A DNA stretch of 7,901 nucleotides from Flavobacterium psychrophilum (GTDB taxonomy: Bacteria; Bacteroidota; Bacteroidia; Flavobacteriales; Flavobacteriaceae): NCBI GenBank assembly GCA_945907225.1, contig CAMDSN010000070.1, positions 1-7,901 of the forward strand. Direction: 5' to 3'. The notes under the pieces are model-generated. The model saw nothing but the letters and a program-made list of their open reading frames with translations, was not told the origin of the DNA and did no database searches. The translations under genes and the position numbers were made by a program. Positions within the stretch are counted from its first letter, which is position 1; every line of letters begins with the position of its first letter. Shown here piece by piece: positions 1 through 6,646 of the stretch.

Positions 1-470
1 CCTGGACCAATAAATCCATCATAAAATCCGATGCAAAGACTCATGGAAAAAGCTAATAAAAGTTGGCGTTTTACTGTATGCTCTTTTGCTTGGTGAATTC
101 CGAAGTCTTTTTTGGTAAAGGTATAAATGGCAATCAAAGTCAAAACGACCAAAAGCAGTGGTTTCATAAAATCGTTGTGGACTTTAGTCAGCAAATGGGA
201 ACCTAAAAAAGCAGAAGCAAAAGCAACAATTGCCATGATAGAAAGAAGCTTCCAATTCATGTCTACTTTTTTCAAATATTGATTAGCTGCAAAACTAGTT
301 CCACTAAAAGCGGGAATTTTTAAAGAGCCGATTATGGAGGAAACGGCAAGGTTTGGTAATAAAATTAAAGCAACCGGAGTTTGTATCAATCCACCACCGC
401 CTACTATAGCGTCAACAAATCCGGCAAAGAAAGCTGCAATGCAAAGTAGGATTATGATATAAGTTTCCAT
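1..470 (-). CDS. TSUP family (TauE/SafE-type) membrane transporter, N-terminal part
   Basis: This is the first 156 codons of a polytopic membrane protein, translated from the minus strand; the ATG is at 470-468 and the rest lies beyond the left edge. Hydrophobic segments lie at about residues 4-22, 32-50, 74-94, 101-118 and 136-150. The glycine-rich motif GFVDAIVGGGG (residues 17-27) between the first two segments is the hallmark of the TauE/SafE (YfcA-like) TSUP family. That family has two homologous halves, and GFYDGFIGP at 148-156 looks like the start of the second. Members move small anions or organosulfur compounds (sulfite, sulfoacetate and similar) across the inner membrane. The substrate cannot be read from sequence here. 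The gene follows murA on the same strand after a 120-bp repeat-filled gap, with no recognisable promoter, so co-transcription is possible but unproven. Confidence 0.85.
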   Translation of the reverse strand, partial: METYIIILLCIAAFFAGFVDAIVGGGGLIQTPVALILLPNLAVSSIIGSLKIPAFSGTSFAANQYLKKVDMNWKLLSIMAIVAFASAFLGSHLLTKVHNDFMKPLLLVVLTLIAIYTFTKKDFGIHQAKEHTVKRQLLLAFSMSLCIGFYDGFIGP

Positions 471-479
471 AAACTTTAT

Positions 480-584
480 AAATTCCAAATTTTAAATTCC
501 AAAATCCAAATAAAAACCAAAAAAGAAAATCCAAATACCAATTACTATAAATTATTGGAATTTGGAATTTTAGCATTGGAATTT
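480..584. repeat. AT-rich interrupted inverted repeat between murA and the TSUP gene
   Basis: AAATTCCA (480-487), six bases, then AAATTCCAAA (494-503) is the reverse complement of TTTGGAATTT (561-570), six bases, then TGGAATTT (577-584). This makes an 8 + 10 bp stem with a symmetric 6-nt internal interruption around a 57-nt centre. The centre holds more partial copies of the same word (TCCAAA at 505-510, CCAAAT and TTGGAA). It fills nearly the whole gap between the two minus-strand genes. It may be a dispersed intergenic repeat or an mRNA structure that attenuates or stabilises the transcript. There is no clean U-tract, so I do not call it a terminator. Confidence 0.6.
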
Positions 585-590
585 TACTAT

Positions 591-1901
591 TTAAACTCTA
601 ACAATATTAGCCCCAAGAGCACGAAGTCTTTCGTCTATACGTTCGTAACCTCTGTCAATTTGTTCTATATTTTGAATGGTTGATGTTCCTTTAGCAGAAA
701 GAGCTGCAATTAACAATGAAATCCCAGCACGAATATCAGGCGAACTCATAATTGTAGCTTTTAATTGTGACTTAAAATTATGTCCCATAACTACAGCTCT
801 GTGCGGATCACAAAGCATTATTTTTGCACCCATATCAATTAGTTTATCCACAAAAAACAAGCGGCTTTCAAACATTTTTTGATGAATTAAAACATCACCA
901 TTGGCTTGGGTGGCAACTACTAAAATAATACTCAATAAATCGGGGGTAAATCCAGGCCAAGGAGCATCTGATATCGTTAAAATAGAACCATCTATATCAG
1001 TCTTTACTGTATAACCTTCGGTATGGGCAGGGATGAAAATATCATCCTCTTTTCTTTCAAGTGTGATACCAAGTTTTCTAAATACACTGGGGATAATACC
1101 AAGATTTTCCCAAGAAACATTTTTTATTGTGATTTCACTTTTAGTCATTGCGGCAAGTCCAATCCAGGAACCAATTTCTATCATGTCTGGAAGGATTTTA
1201 TGTTCACATCCCCCTAATTGTTCAACGCCCTCAATAGTCAATAAATTGGATCCCACGCCTGTTATCTTAGCACCCATTGAATTGAGCATTTTACATAATT
1301 GCTGTAAATAAGGTTCACAAGCTGCATTATAAACGGTAGTTGTGCCTTCGGCTAAAACAGCAGCCATAACAATATTAGCAGTACCCGTTACAGATGCTTC
1401 GTCCAGTAACATATAGGTGCCTTTTAGTCTTCCATCAACTTCAACTCCATAAAAATGATCTTCTCTTTCATAACGAAATTTGGCTCCAAGACTAATAAAT
1501 CCTTCAAAATGTGTATCCAATCGACGACGTCCTATTTTATCGCCACCTGGTTTTGGAATATATCCACAGCCAAAGCGAGCCAAAAGCGGCCCAACAATCA
1601 TAATAGAACCTCGTAAACTACCGCCTTCTTTCTTAAATGCTTCTGTTTTAAGGTAATCAACATTAACCTCATCGGCTTGAAAGGTATAATCTCCAGGTCC
1701 GTTTTTTTGAATTTTTACCCCCAAATTTCCCAACAATGTAATTAATTTGTTTACATCTATAATATCTGGAATATTCGTAACTCTAACTTTTTCTGATGTT
1801 AACAAAGCAGGACATAAAACTTGTAACGCTTCATTCTTAGCACCTTGAGGTATAACTTCTCCTTTTAGTTGAATACCACCTTCTATTTTAAAAGTTCCCA
1901 T
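591..1901 (-). CDS. murA: UDP-N-acetylglucosamine 1-carboxyvinyltransferase
   Basis: This cytoplasmic enzyme transfers the enolpyruvyl group of phosphoenolpyruvate to UDP-GlcNAc, the first committed step of peptidoglycan synthesis. The 436-residue length is slightly above the usual 420 or so. The EPSP-synthase-like two-domain fold is recognisable from end to end: GAKNEAL at 20-26 carries the Lys22-Asn23 pair; LRGSI has Arg97; GPLLARFG is at 104-111; the PGG loop is at 118-120; TPD at 319-321 supplies the likely catalytic Asp321; DIRA at 389-392 holds Arg391; and DRGYERIDERLRALGANI is near the C-terminus. The mobile-loop residue that is Cys115 in E. coli is Asp121 here (codon at 1541-1539). 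The same substitution is known to give fosfomycin insensitivity in mycobacterial and chlamydial MurA. The gene follows the DUF4290 gene by 77 bp with no TAnnTTTG box between them, which suggests read-through from the upstream pair. Confidence 0.97.
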   Translation of the reverse strand: MGTFKIEGGIQLKGEVIPQGAKNEALQVLCPALLTSEKVRVTNIPDIIDVNKLITLLGNLGVKIQKNGPGDYTFQADEVNVDYLKTEAFKKEGGSLRGSIMIVGPLLARFGCGYIPKPGGDKIGRRRLDTHFEGFISLGAKFRYEREDHFYGVEVDGRLKGTYMLLDEASVTGTANIVMAAVLAEGTTTVYNAACEPYLQQLCKMLNSMGAKITGVGSNLLTIEGVEQLGGCEHKILPDMIEIGSWIGLAAMTKSEITIKNVSWENLGIIPSVFRKLGITLERKEDDIFIPAHTEGYTVKTDIDGSILTISDAPWPGFTPDLLSIILVVATQANGDVLIHQKMFESRLFFVDKLIDMGAKIMLCDPHRAVVMGHNFKSQLKATIMSSPDIRAGISLLIAALSAKGTSTIQNIEQIDRGYERIDERLRALGANIVRV

Positions 1902-1910
1902 TTCTTTTGA

Positions 1911-1964
1911 TTATGAGTTAGGAATTATGAATTATAAATTATGGTTTTTTGGTAAAACTCATAA
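1911..1964. repeat. AT-rich inverted and direct repeat upstream of murA
   Basis: TTATGAGTT (1911-1919) and AACTCATAA (1956-1964) are perfect 9-bp inverted copies. Between them the sequence is built of overlapping AATTATGAATTATAAATTAT-type words (1923-1942). The element occupies most of the gap between the DUF4290 gene and murA, starting 9 bp upstream of the murA start codon. In a read-through transcript it could fold next to the murA translation start. It is a different word from the AAATTCCA element downstream of murA. Confidence 0.5.
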
Positions 1965-1978
1965 CATATATCTCACAA

Positions 1979-2695
1979 CTATTTTTGATTATTGTTATTT
2001 TTCTTTATGAACGGTTTTTTGACGTTTTTATTGATTTTAATCTTCAAACTTGATGTTGGCATATTTTTATTTGACATCTTTTTGTTTGTGCGCATCAAAT
2101 CGGTAGTTGTTACAAGTTCTTCTGAACTTTGCAACATGTCTAACTTACCTTCTGATAACTCATAAAGGTGTTCAAAAATCACAACGTCGGTTACCGTATC
2201 TTTATTCCAACTCAAATATGATTTCTTCATATGATTGGCAATTACTTTAACTAAGGCATTCTTCATTTCTCCTTCCTCCCAACTGTTGGCAACATCAATC
2301 ATATATTTGATATTGTTGCCATAATAACGATACTTTGGGTTTTTTTGTGGGTATGCTAACCTTTCAGGTTTGAGGTGAATAACATCTCGTGTTGGGATTG
2401 GATAGGGCGATTCTACATCTAATTTAAAATCGGACATGATAAAAATCTGATCCCATAACTTGTGTTGAAAATCGGGTACATCTCGCAAATGCGGATTTAA
2501 ACTCCCCATGACTTGAATGATATATTTAGCTACTTTATTTCGCTTCTCTTTATCCTCAATTCCGGTTGCGTGATCAATTAGCTTTTGCAAATGGCGCCCA
2601 TATTCAGGGATTATCAAATGGGGTCTTTCAGCGTTGTATTCCAAATGAAACACCACATCATTTGCGTTCTCTTTTATATATTTTTCATTCATCAT
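1979..2695 (-). CDS. DUF4290 family protein of unknown function
   Basis: This 238-residue soluble protein has no signal peptide or membrane segment. The N-terminal part matches my recollection of the Bacteroidetes-specific DUF4290 family: a YNAERP stretch at 20-25, then LIIPEYGRHLQKLIDHA at 27-43 and a helical region to about residue 200. Residues from about 203 to 238 form a lysine/asparagine-rich, probably disordered tail ending in a run of Asn. The start codon overlaps the stop of the DUF493 gene in an ATGA arrangement (2695-2692), which indicates translational coupling. A second Met follows directly. murA lies downstream on the same strand. The function is unknown; the position suggests only that it is co-expressed with cell-wall synthesis. 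No catalytic motif is evident. Confidence 0.85.
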   Translation of the reverse strand: MMNEKYIKENANDVVFHLEYNAERPHLIIPEYGRHLQKLIDHATGIEDKEKRNKVAKYIIQVMGSLNPHLRDVPDFQHKLWDQIFIMSDFKLDVESPYPIPTRDVIHLKPERLAYPQKNPKYRYYGNNIKYMIDVANSWEEGEMKNALVKVIANHMKKSYLSWNKDTVTDVVIFEHLYELSEGKLDMLQSSEELVTTTDLMRTNKKMSNKNMPTSSLKIKINKNVKKPFIKKNNNNQK

Positions 2696-2976
2696 AGTGA
2701 TATAATTCCCTCTATCGTGGATACTTTTATATATTTTTCAATAACGGATTCTGGACTTTCCATCATCACGTTTATTGATATTGAAGTATAAGTAGCATTT
2801 TTGGATTCTTTTGTTGTAATAACAGCGCCTAAATTATCAAAAGCTTTTTCTACATCTTCAATTTTACTTGGATTAGTTGGAACAATGAATTTATATAAAT
2901 ATTCGCTAGGCCAAGTTGAAGTATTATTTAGTTCTTCACGCAGTCGGATATAAAATTCTTCTGTTTTCTTTTCCAT
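2692..2976 (-). CDS. DUF493 (YbeD-like) small ACT-like-fold protein
   Basis: This is a 94-residue soluble protein. WPSEYLYKFIVPTN at 22-35, followed by an alternating strand-helix pattern and a C-terminal YTSISINVMMESPESVIEKYIKV-type strand-helix pair (63-85), fits the DUF493/YbeD family. That family has a small ferredoxin-like fold resembling ACT regulatory domains and is of about this length. E. coli YbeD sits beside lipB and dacA, but its own function is not firmly established. The gene opens the minus-strand cluster: a TATATTTG box lies about 15 bp upstream of its ATG, and its TGA overlaps the DUF4290 start by 4 bp. A regulatory or partner-binding role is possible, but that is inference from fold only. 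Confidence 0.85.
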   Translation of the reverse strand: MEKKTEEFYIRLREELNNTSTWPSEYLYKFIVPTNPSKIEDVEKAFDNLGAVITTKESKNATYTSISINVMMESPESVIEKYIKVSTIEGIISL

Positions 2977-2991
2977 TTAAAAAAATAAAAG

Positions 2992-2999
2992 CAAATATA
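2992..2999 (-). promoter_or_regulatory. Putative Bacteroidetes -7 box for the DUF493-DUF4290(-murA) cluster
   Basis: Read on the minus strand this is TATATTTG, an exact match to the Bacteroidetes sigma-A -7 consensus TAnnTTTG. It ends 15 bp before the DUF493 ATG, so the leader would be under about 10 nt. No TTG -33 element is seen at the usual 17-23 bp spacing, so the assignment rests on one element. Confidence 0.5.
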
Positions 3000-3105
3000 C
3001 AGTATTGATTTTATAAATTATTAGTAGTCTGCAAGATTTATAAAAAATACTAATTTGGAGTTGAAATAATTTTAAAAACACATTCATTATTCTAATTAGT
3101 TTCAA

Positions 3106-3113
3106 TAAATTTG
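3106..3113 (+). promoter_or_regulatory. Putative Bacteroidetes -7 box for the AAA_28-type NTPase gene
   Basis: TAAATTTG matches the TAnnTTTG consensus and ends 16 bp before the ATG at 3130, again predicting a leader of only about 10 nt. The expected -33 TTG is absent at normal spacing; only a TTC occurs near 3083. It faces the box at 2992-2999 across the divergent gap. Confidence 0.5.
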
Positions 3114-3129
3114 CTCCACTTCCTAAAAA

Positions 3130-3666
3130 ATGAAAAAAGAGCTTGTTGTAATTACCGGGGGGCCTGGCACAGGAAAAACCACAATCATCGATGCACTTAT
3201 CGAACAAGGTTATGCATGTTTTCCTGAAATTTCTAGAAAAATTACATTAAATGCAAAAAAAGAAGGTATAGATCAGCTCTTTTTAGAGAAACCATTGCTT
3301 TTTAGCGAACTACTTTTAGACGGAAGAATTAAACAACATATTCAGGCAAGTCAAGACTCCTCAGAAATCGTATTTTTAGATCGTGGCATACCCGATATTT
3401 TAGCCTATATGCACTACATTGGCGATGAATATCCGCCTTTGTTTGATCATGCATGCTCAGAATACAGCTATACTAAAGTATTTGTACTACCTCCATGGGA
3501 AAATATCTATGAAGAAGATGAGGCGCGCTATGAAAACTTTGAACAAGCAAAATTAATTCATACCCACTTGTATGAAACTTATCTGAAATATGGCTACAAA
3601 CTTATTGATGTTCCTATTGGAACTGTTGAAGATCGTATCCAATTTATACTAAGTCATCTTGTTTAA
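3130..3666 (+). CDS. P-loop NTPase, AAA_28-type (NadR kinase-like), substrate unknown
   Basis: This 178-residue cytoplasmic protein begins with a Walker A loop GGPGTGKTT (residues 10-18) directly after the first beta strand. IVFLDRG at 80-86 is a Walker B-like strand with a DR pair of the kind seen in small nucleoside/nucleotide kinases. PPWENIYEEDEARYE at 121-135 resembles a lid region with an arginine (Arg133) that could contact phosphate. FPEISRKI (31-38) after the first helix is typical of AAA_28 proteins, a group that includes the NadR nicotinamide riboside kinase domain. The fold therefore suggests a small-molecule or nucleotide kinase. The substrate is not predictable, and no second domain is fused. 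It is divergent from the DUF493 gene and separated from recQ by 80 bp, where a separate promoter box is visible. Confidence 0.85.
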   Translation: MKKELVVITGGPGTGKTTIIDALIEQGYACFPEISRKITLNAKKEGIDQLFLEKPLLFSELLLDGRIKQHIQASQDSSEIVFLDRGIPDILAYMHYIGDEYPPLFDHACSEYSYTKVFVLPPWENIYEEDEARYENFEQAKLIHTHLYETYLKYGYKLIDVPIGTVEDRIQFILSHLV

Positions 3667-3682
3667 TGAGCTGAAAAATAAG

Positions 3683-3694
3683 TAGCAGCTGCTA
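3683..3694. repeat. 12-bp perfect palindrome upstream of the putative recQ promoter box
   Basis: TAGCAGCTGCTA equals its own reverse complement and stands out as GC-richer than the flanking A-runs. It ends 16 bp upstream of the TAGTTTTG box at 3711, so it would overlap the -33 region. That position would suit a dimeric regulator. It has no loop, so it is not a terminator hairpin. Chance occurrence cannot be excluded. Confidence 0.35.
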
Positions 3695-3710
3695 GGTGAA
3701 AAAAAATAAG

Positions 3711-3718
3711 TAGTTTTG
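3711..3718 (+). promoter_or_regulatory. Putative -7 box for recQ-fmt
   Basis: TAGTTTTG fits TAnnTTTG and lies 28 bp before the recQ ATG at 3747, predicting a leader of about 20 nt. No TTG is found 17-23 bp upstream; the palindrome at 3683-3694 occupies that place. A promoter here would drive recQ and, with 11 bp between them, fmt. Confidence 0.4.
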
Positions 3719-3746
3719 AAAAAGACGAATTAAACAATTCCAAACC

Positions 3747-5651
3747 ATGCCTCTAGCAATTGAAATACTCCAAAAATATTGGAATCACAACGCTTTTAGA
3801 GAGCCTCAACAAGAGATTATCGATTCTGTTTTAGCAGGTAACGACACATTAGCCTTGATGCCAACAGGGGGAGGAAAATCAGTTTGCTTTCAAATACCAG
3901 CATTATTGAATGATGGAATTGGATTGGTCATTTCACCATTAGTTGCCTTAATGCGAGATCAAGTTGAAAATTTGCAAAAAAAAGGAATAAAAGCCATTGC
4001 GCTTACAGGAGGTATTTATCAGGATGAAATTATAGCCTTATTAGATAATTGCCAATTTGGGAATTATAAATTTTTGTATTTATCTCCAGAACGGTTACAA
4101 AATGACTGGGTTTTAGAGCGAATAAAAGAACTGCCTATAAATAGTATAGCAATTGACGAAGCCCACTGCGTTTCTCAATGGGGCCATGACTTCCGGCCGG
4201 CTTATTTAAAAATAGCTGAACTTAAAAGTTATTTCCCTAAAGTTCCTTTTATAGCCTTGACAGCGTCAGCTACGTTACGAGTTCAAGACGATATTATCAA
4301 ACAACTACAATTTAAAAACACAAAGGTATTCTCAAAATCATATTACAGAGCGAATATCGCTTATATGACATTTGATTCAGAAGATAAAATTAATATAATT
4401 GAGCAAATACTCCGTAAAAATTTGAATCCAACAATAGTGTACGTAACGAACAGAAAATCGTGTTTAGAAACCGCACAACAATTGGAAAGCAGAGGATTTA
4501 AAACAACTTATTACCATGGAGGTTTAACAGAAAAAGTTAAAACAACTAACATGAATCTTTGGATGAAAGAAGAGGCTCTCATAATAGTTGCCACAAATGC
4601 ATTTGGAATGGGAATTGACAAACCTAATGTGAAGACAGTAATCCATTTACACTTACCCCAAAATCTCGAAAACTATTATCAAGAAGCAGGAAGGGCGGGA
4701 AGAAATGGCGAAAAAGCATTTGCAATATTACTCAACAATCCGTCCGACATTTTGCATGCAGAATCACAATTTTTAAATGTTTTACCGGATAAAAATTTTC
4801 TAAATCTAATTTTTTCGAAGCTATGCAGTTATTTTCAAATTGCATATGGCGAAGGAATAGAGGAGCAATTTGCATTTAATCTTAATCAGTTTTGTTCTAA
4901 ATATAATTTTCCCATATTAAAAACCTATAACAGCCTTATATTTTTAGACCGTCAGGGCGTGATCACTTTATCACATGAATTTTCTGAAAAGATTAGCATA
5001 CAATTTACAATACCGTCAAAGGAAGTAATTCGTTATATGAGTTTGAATCCAAAAGATGAGGAAATAATTCTCTCCATTTTAAGAACCTACTCAGCTATTT
5101 ACGACATTGAAACAGCTATAAACGTAACTTTAATTGCAAAAAAATCAAATAGTAGTGAAAAATCTGTTTTAGCACTCTTACAAAAACTAAATGAAAGAGA
5201 GATAATCAGCTTAATTGCAAAAAACAATGATGCAACAATCACTTTTAATGAAATTAGAGAAGACGAGCGCACAATTAATCGAATTTCCAGACATCTAGTA
5301 TCACAAAATAAATTAAAAATAGAACAATTACAATCGGTATTACATTATAGCAAGGAAAATAAAACGTGTAAGCAAAAAATACTGATGCACTATTTTGGCG
5401 AAACCATTAAAGAGGATTGTGGGATTTGTTCCTTTTGTATTTCTAAAACAAAGCCAAAGCATGACCTGGATTCATCTATTCAAAAAATAATAGCTGTATT
5501 ACAAATTGAAGAGTTAGACTCAAGAGAACTTCAAAAACGAACCAAAATATCAAAAGAGGCCATTATCTTTGCACTCCAAGAATTATTGGAAAATGGCACA
5601 ATACAAATTGGCTCTACAAATTTATATTCATTAAAAAAAACGCTTCAATAA
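3747..5651 (+). CDS. recQ: ATP-dependent DNA helicase, RecQ family, with displaced zinc module and no HRDC
   Basis: This is a 3'-5' superfamily 2 DNA helicase acting in recombination and fork repair. The core motifs are intact: FREPQQEII at 17-25 (motif 0), MPTGGGKS at 38-45 (Walker A), DEAHC at 137-141 (motif II) followed by the aromatic-rich loop SQWGHDFRP, ALTASA at 170-175 (III), IVYVTNRKSC at 230-239 (IV), NAFGMGIDKP at 284-293 (V) and YYQEAGRAGRNG at 310-321 (VI). Four zinc cysteines, 541, 558, 561 and 564, have the same 17/3/3 spacing as E. coli RecQ (380/397/400/403) but sit about 160 residues further along. The region from about 340 to 510 is an insert with winged-helix-like stretches. 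After the cysteines only about 70 residues remain, including another winged-helix-like segment, and no HRDC domain. At 634 residues it is an unusual-architecture member of the family. It lies 11 bp upstream of fmt. Confidence 0.95.
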   Translation: MPLAIEILQKYWNHNAFREPQQEIIDSVLAGNDTLALMPTGGGKSVCFQIPALLNDGIGLVISPLVALMRDQVENLQKKGIKAIALTGGIYQDEIIALLDNCQFGNYKFLYLSPERLQNDWVLERIKELPINSIAIDEAHCVSQWGHDFRPAYLKIAELKSYFPKVPFIALTASATLRVQDDIIKQLQFKNTKVFSKSYYRANIAYMTFDSEDKINIIEQILRKNLNPTIVYVTNRKSCLETAQQLESRGFKTTYYHGGLTEKVKTTNMNLWMKEEALIIVATNAFGMGIDKPNVKTVIHLHLPQNLENYYQEAGRAGRNGEKAFAILLNNPSDILHAESQFLNVLPDKNFLNLIFSKLCSYFQIAYGEGIEEQFAFNLNQFCSKYNFPILKTYNSLIFLDRQGVITLSHEFSEKISIQFTIPSKEVIRYMSLNPKDEEIILSILRTYSAIYDIETAINVTLIAKKSNSSEKSVLALLQKLNEREIISLIAKNNDATITFNEIREDERTINRISRHLVSQNKLKIEQLQSVLHYSKENKTCKQKILMHYFGETIKEDCGICSFCISKTKPKHDLDSSIQKIIAVLQIEELDSRELQKRTKISKEAIIFALQELLENGTIQIGSTNLYSLKKTLQ

Positions 5652-5662
5652 AGACAGCAGCT

Positions 5663-6610
5663 ATGGAAAAATTACGAATTGTTTTTATGGGAACACCCGA
5701 ATTTGCTGTTGGCGTGTTAGACACCATTATTAGAAACAACTATGAAGTGGCAGGTGTTATAACAGCTGTTGACAAGCCAGCCGGACGCGGTCAGAAGATT
5801 AAATTTTCTGCTGTAAAAGAATATGCTCTCAAAAACGAATTAAAATTATTACAACCAAGCAACTTAAAAGACGACAACTTTCTAACCGATTTAAAATCGC
5901 TTAATGCAAATTTACAAGTTGTGGTTGCCTTCAGAATGTTACCAGAAGCGGTTTGGAGAATGCCTAAATTAGGCACTTTCAATCTGCATGCATCATTATT
6001 ACCTAATTACAGAGGTGCAGCACCTATAAATTGGGCAATAATAAATGGTGAAACCGAAACTGGCGTTACTACTTTTTTTATTGATGACAAAATAGACACC
6101 GGAGTGATGATATTGAGTGAGCAACTGGAAATAAATTCAAATGAGAACGCAGGGGAACTTCATGACAAACTCATGAATATTGGCAGTAATTGTGTGGTAA
6201 AAACATTGCAATTAATAGAAACTAATAAAGCGCAAACAACTCATCAAGCAGATAACCCAAAAATTAAAACAGCCTACAAACTAAACAAAGAGAATTGTAA
6301 AATTGACTGGACAAAGTCAGTTACAGAAATTCACAATCTAATCAGAGGCTTATCGCCATACCCATCGGCTTGGTGTACTTTTAAAGACGAAGAACAAGAA
6401 TGGAACGTAAAAATATATGAATCATATGCAATTAAGGAGAAACACCCCTTTTCAGTTGGGCAGCTTATTGCAACCAAAAACGAAATAAAGGTTGCTGTAA
6501 AAGATGGCTTTATTCAAATAAATAACTTACAATTCCCTGGAAAGAGAAAAATGCTAGCTAAAGAACTTTTAAATGGGATTCTTTTTTCTGAAAAAGCTCA
6601 AGCAGAATAG
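5663..6610 (+). CDS. fmt: Methionyl-tRNA formyltransferase
   Basis: This cytoplasmic enzyme formylates initiator Met-tRNA with 10-formyl-tetrahydrofolate, making fMet-tRNA for translation initiation. The 315-residue length is typical. The N-terminal formyltransferase domain starts with RIVFMGTPEFAV (5-16). The catalytic triad is visible as Asn107 and His109 in FNLHAS and Asp145 in IDTG. The SLLPNYRGAAPINWA segment (111-125) is the family signature, and GRGQKIK at 41-47 belongs to the tRNA-contacting loop. The C-terminal domain (from about 205) has the usual KIDW and IRGLSPYPSAW elements. The 11-bp gap after the recQ stop suggests co-transcription. No def (peptide deformylase) gene is next to it, unlike the def-fmt pairing of many other bacteria. 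Confidence 0.97.
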   Translation: MEKLRIVFMGTPEFAVGVLDTIIRNNYEVAGVITAVDKPAGRGQKIKFSAVKEYALKNELKLLQPSNLKDDNFLTDLKSLNANLQVVVAFRMLPEAVWRMPKLGTFNLHASLLPNYRGAAPINWAIINGETETGVTTFFIDDKIDTGVMILSEQLEINSNENAGELHDKLMNIGSNCVVKTLQLIETNKAQTTHQADNPKIKTAYKLNKENCKIDWTKSVTEIHNLIRGLSPYPSAWCTFKDEEQEWNVKIYESYAIKEKHPFSVGQLIATKNEIKVAVKDGFIQINNLQFPGKRKMLAKELLNGILFSEKAQAE

Positions 6611-6646
6611 GGGTTAAAACCATTTTTTTAAAGAAAAATGCCTCCT

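Noticed and set aside
676..1311. Three plus-strand open frames of 64-92 codons inside murA
   Set aside because: They are antisense shadows of a clearly coding gene with intact motifs in its own frame.
2585..2791. Plus-strand open frame of 68 codons opposite the DUF4290/DUF493 overlap
   Set aside because: It is antisense to two better supported genes and has no promoter or family resemblance.
2977..3207. Minus-strand open frame of 76 codons across the divergent gap
   Set aside because: It runs antisense into the NTPase gene, its codons and composition reflect AT-rich intergenic DNA, and it covers both promoter boxes. It matches no family I recognise.
5791..5982. Minus-strand open frame of 63 codons inside fmt
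   Set aside because: It is a shadow of the fmt formyltransferase domain.
6611..6629. Possible fmt terminator: GGT-TAAA-ACC followed by a run of seven T
   Set aside because: The stem is only three base pairs, too weak to call, although some fmt terminator should exist before hup.
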